Shown: positions 5,990 through 7,127 of the stretch, piece after piece
Layout of the letters: every line of letters begins with the position of its first letter
Numbering within the stretch: position 1 is the first letter of the stretch
Source: an uncultured Collinsella sp.
GTDB lineage: Bacteria > Actinomycetota > Coriobacteriia > Coriobacteriales > Coriobacteriaceae
Assembly: GCA_902489295.1 (NCBI GenBank)
Contig: CABTZM010000108.1
Span: forward strand, 1-7,127
DNA: 7,127 nt
Direction: 5' to 3'
Position numbers and translations under genes: made by a program
The notes under the pieces: model-generated
What the model was told of the DNA's origin: nothing
What the model saw: only the letters and a program-made list of their open reading frames with translations
Databases searched by the model: none

Positions 5990-6853
5990 ATGGCATTTAA
6001 CGTTAACGCGCTCGGATTTGGCGACAACGTCGTCGATCGCTACGAGCATATCCACACCATGTATCCCGGCGGCAATGCGGTGAACTTCGCCGTTTATGCC
6101 AAGAAATGCGGTGCCGCACGCTCCGCATACATGGGCATTTTTGGCAATGATGCCGCTGCCGAGCATGTCATTGCAAGCCTCGAGGATGAGGGTATCGAGC
6201 TTGACAAGTGCGAGCAGATGATTGGCGAGAACGGAGCGGCTCGCGTGACCGTCGTTGACGGTGACCGTGTCTTCCTTGGCTCCAACGAGGGCGGTATCCG
6301 TGGCGATGCGCGCTATGTCCTCGATCGCTTTGACCTTGCGTACATGAAGCAGTTCGATGTGGTTCATTCGGGCAACTATTGCTTTACCGAGCGCGAGCTG
6401 CCCAAGTTGAAGGCTGCGGGCGTCACGGTCTCTTTTGACTTTTCGGACGACTCTACCGACGAGTACTACGAGCAGATTGCGCCCTACGTCGATTTCGCTT
6501 TCTTTAGTGCGGCGGATGCCGCGAGTGAGGACGAGATCCGCGAGCGTCTGGCATGGGTGAAGGGCTTGGGTCCGCGTTTTGTGTCGGCTACGGCGGGCGC
6601 CGAGGGCTGCATTGCTTACGACGGCGAGCGTTATTACCGCCAGCTGGCTAAACCGGTAACGGACATGAAGGACACCATGGGGGCGGGCGACTCGTTCCTT
6701 ACCTCGTTTTTGATGTGCTATCTCGATTCCGCCAAGCGTGGTGAAGATGGCGCCGAGGCCATCGAGCGCGCGCTCGACTTTGCTGCCGGGTTTGCCTCGA
6801 CCGTGTGCGGCATGGAAGGTTCTTGGGGCCACGGAGCACCAATCGTCGAATAG
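5990..6853 (+). CDS. frlD: PfkB-family sugar kinase, FrlD-like (fructoselysine 6-kinase)
   Basis: A 287-residue cytosolic ATP-dependent kinase that should phosphorylate the sugar of an Amadori compound at O6, supplying the deglycase. PfkB signature 1 is YPGGNAVNFAVYAKKCG (25-41). Signature 2 is DTMGAGDSFLTSFL (228-241), with D234 as the catalytic base in the GAGD anion hole. Beyond these general motifs, several segments match E. coli FrlD by eye: GFGDNVVD (9-16, FrlD IGDNCVD), DGDRVFLGSNEGG (90-102, FrlD DNDRVFGDYTEGV) and SFDFSD (148-153, FrlD AFDFSD). E. coli FrlD is about 261 residues; the extra length is mostly a longer C-terminal helical region. AAGGGG just after the frlB stop serves as the ribosome site. 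This is the last gene of the operon. Other ribokinase-like sugars cannot be excluded, but the FrlB neighbour strongly favours this role. Confidence 0.92.
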   Translation: MAFNVNALGFGDNVVDRYEHIHTMYPGGNAVNFAVYAKKCGAARSAYMGIFGNDAAAEHVIASLEDEGIELDKCEQMIGENGAARVTVVDGDRVFLGSNEGGIRGDARYVLDRFDLAYMKQFDVVHSGNYCFTERELPKLKAAGVTVSFDFSDDSTDEYYEQIAPYVDFAFFSAADAASEDEIRERLAWVKGLGPRFVSATAGAEGCIAYDGERYYRQLAKPVTDMKDTMGAGDSFLTSFLMCYLDSAKRGEDGAEAIERALDFAAGFASTVCGMEGSWGHGAPIVE

Positions 6854-6859
6854 CCGAGC

Positions 6860-6893
6860 GGTCCCGGGGAGGTGCAGGCGCCTCCTCGGGACC
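6860..6893 (+). terminator. Strong stem-loop after the last operon gene, probable terminator without a U-tract
   Basis: A 13-bp stem, 6860-6872 (GGTCCCGGGGAGG) with 6881-6893 (CCTCCTCGGGACC), containing one G-T wobble and an 8-nt loop, begins 6 bp after the kinase stop codon. The bases after it (CGGTGTGCAAAAAATGCC) contain no T-run. The 31-bp repeat arm begins only 2 bp after the stem, so a native T-tract could have been displaced by insertion of the repeat element. Position and stability make an operon-end role likely. Confidence 0.65.
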
Positions 6894-6894
6894 C

Positions 6895-6925
6895 GGTGTG
6901 CAAAAAATGCCAAATATGAGTACTG
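6895..6925 (+). repeat. Left 31-bp inverted-repeat arm
   Basis: All 31 bases match the reverse complement of 7097-7127. Matching stops sharply on the inner side (TGAC here against CTAC in the other copy). It contains an A6 run and ends in GTACTG. Confidence 0.95.
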
Positions 6926-6943
6926 TGACTAATTTAGTCGCAG
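6923..6943. repeat. 21-bp palindrome next to the left repeat arm
   Basis: CTGTGACTAA and TTAGTCGCAG flank a single central T at 6933. The arms are 10 bp with one mismatch (T6926 against G6940), and the inner 6 bp (GACTAA/TTAGTC) are perfect. It overlaps the last three bases of the left repeat arm and has no counterpart next to the right arm. The near-zero loop suits a protein-binding site better than an RNA hairpin. Confidence 0.6.
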
Positions 6944-6950
6944 CAAAATC

Positions 6951-6987
6951 AACCCCTTCAGACGTGATTTGAGCGTCTGGAGGGGTT
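6951..6987 (-). terminator. Terminator-like stem-loop inside the repeat element
   Basis: AACCCCTTCAGACG (6951-6964) pairs with CGTCTGGAGGGGTT (6974-6987): 14 bp with one G-T wobble and a 9-nt loop. Read on the minus strand, the stem is followed by GATTTTGC; on the plus strand only one further T follows. It therefore fits best, though weakly, as a terminator for transcripts entering from the right. It could also be a structural core of the element or a back-up terminator for the operon. Confidence 0.5.
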
Positions 6988-7096
6988 TAAGATTTGCGAA
7001 AACGCAGGATGAATGACTGTAAAAGCTTTAATTAGCGGACAATCGAAGATTATTCTGGCGGTTGGAAAGTTAAAAGAAATGTATCCATTCCGGTAG

Positions 7097-7127
7097 CAGT
7101 ACTCATATTTGGCATTTTTTGCACACC
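7097..7127 (-). repeat. Right 31-bp inverted-repeat arm at the window edge
   Basis: Exact reverse complement of 6895-6925, running to the last base of the window. Whether the match extends beyond 7127 cannot be known here. The coincidence of repeat end and window end suggests an assembly break at a repeated or hairpin sequence. Confidence 0.95.

Larger units (their letters stand above)
6895..7127. mobile_element. Non-coding 233-bp segment bounded by perfect 31-bp inverted repeats (MITE-like)
   Basis: The segment starts with GGTGTGCAAAAAATGCCAAA and ends with its exact reverse complement; the arms (6895-6925 and 7097-7127) are identical over 31 bp. The interior is about 40% G+C by hand count, clearly lower than the genes, and I see no coding region in it. 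It holds a palindrome (6923-6943) and a long stem-loop (6951-6987). Long terminal inverted repeats, small size, no ORF and an intergenic position suit a miniature inverted-repeat element or a structured dispersed repeat. The right arm stops at the window edge, so the true end and any target duplication cannot be seen. A non-mobile structured intergenic region is the alternative. Confidence 0.55.

Noticed and set aside
4971..5996. Long open frame of 341 codons on the minus strand across the deglycase gene
   Set aside because: It covers the whole FrlB-like gene, whose catalytic motifs are unmistakable. The opposite frame shows no recognisable domain and is a by-product of G/C-biased third positions.
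5972..6913. Long open frame of 313 codons on the minus strand across the kinase gene
   Set aside because: It is antisense to a kinase with both PfkB signatures and begins inside the terminal stem-loop/repeat region. Nothing in it resembles a known protein.
6895..7127. CRISPR array or tRNA/rRNA gene in the terminal non-coding region
   Set aside because: There are only two repeat copies, in inverted orientation, with no spacer periodicity, and no cloverleaf or rRNA-like sequence was seen.

Overview
The window looks like a chromosomal fragment of a Gram-positive gut actinobacterium of the Coriobacteriia, with Collinsella as the best guess. The basis is moderately high G+C coding sequence, strong AGGAGG-type ribosome sites, GC-rich stem-loops between genes, and gene content. 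This placement is an inference; no rRNA or marker gene is present. Both edges carry difficult sequence: a 13-G run at the left, and one arm of a perfect inverted repeat ending exactly at the right. The window may therefore be a whole assembly contig.

All six genes lie on the + strand and read as one catabolic locus for Amadori products (glycated amino acids such as fructoselysine). Order: a GntR/UTRA regulator (73-816); a strong stem-loop (827-866); a control region with an extended -10 promoter and an overlapping dyad operator (927-970); a YfcC-type permease (1035-2498); a YtcJ-type amidohydrolase (2508-4091); an FrlC-like sugar-phosphate isomerase/epimerase-fold protein (4093-4944); an FrlB-like SIS-domain deglycase (5007-5975); and an FrlD-like PfkB kinase (5990-6853). 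A second strong stem-loop (6860-6893) closes the operon.

Proposed working: the permease imports the glycated amino acid unphosphorylated. FrlC would rescue the C3 epimer (psicoselysine). FrlD phosphorylates the sugar at O6. FrlB splits the product into glucose 6-phosphate and the free amino acid (lysine if the substrate is fructoselysine). The YfcC family is related to basic amino acid antiporters, so substrate/lysine exchange is an attractive but untested idea. The amidohydrolase is not part of the E. coli frl set and lacks the second histidine of the usual HxH metal motif; its role is open.

The last 233 bases (6895-7127) are AT-rich non-coding DNA bounded by perfect 31-bp inverted repeats. 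They hold a palindrome and a terminator-like stem-loop, and resemble a small non-autonomous element sitting directly behind the operon's terminal hairpin. The core frl chemistry is known. The less usual parts are the permease/amidohydrolase pairing, the HxF amidohydrolase, and the terminal repeat element.
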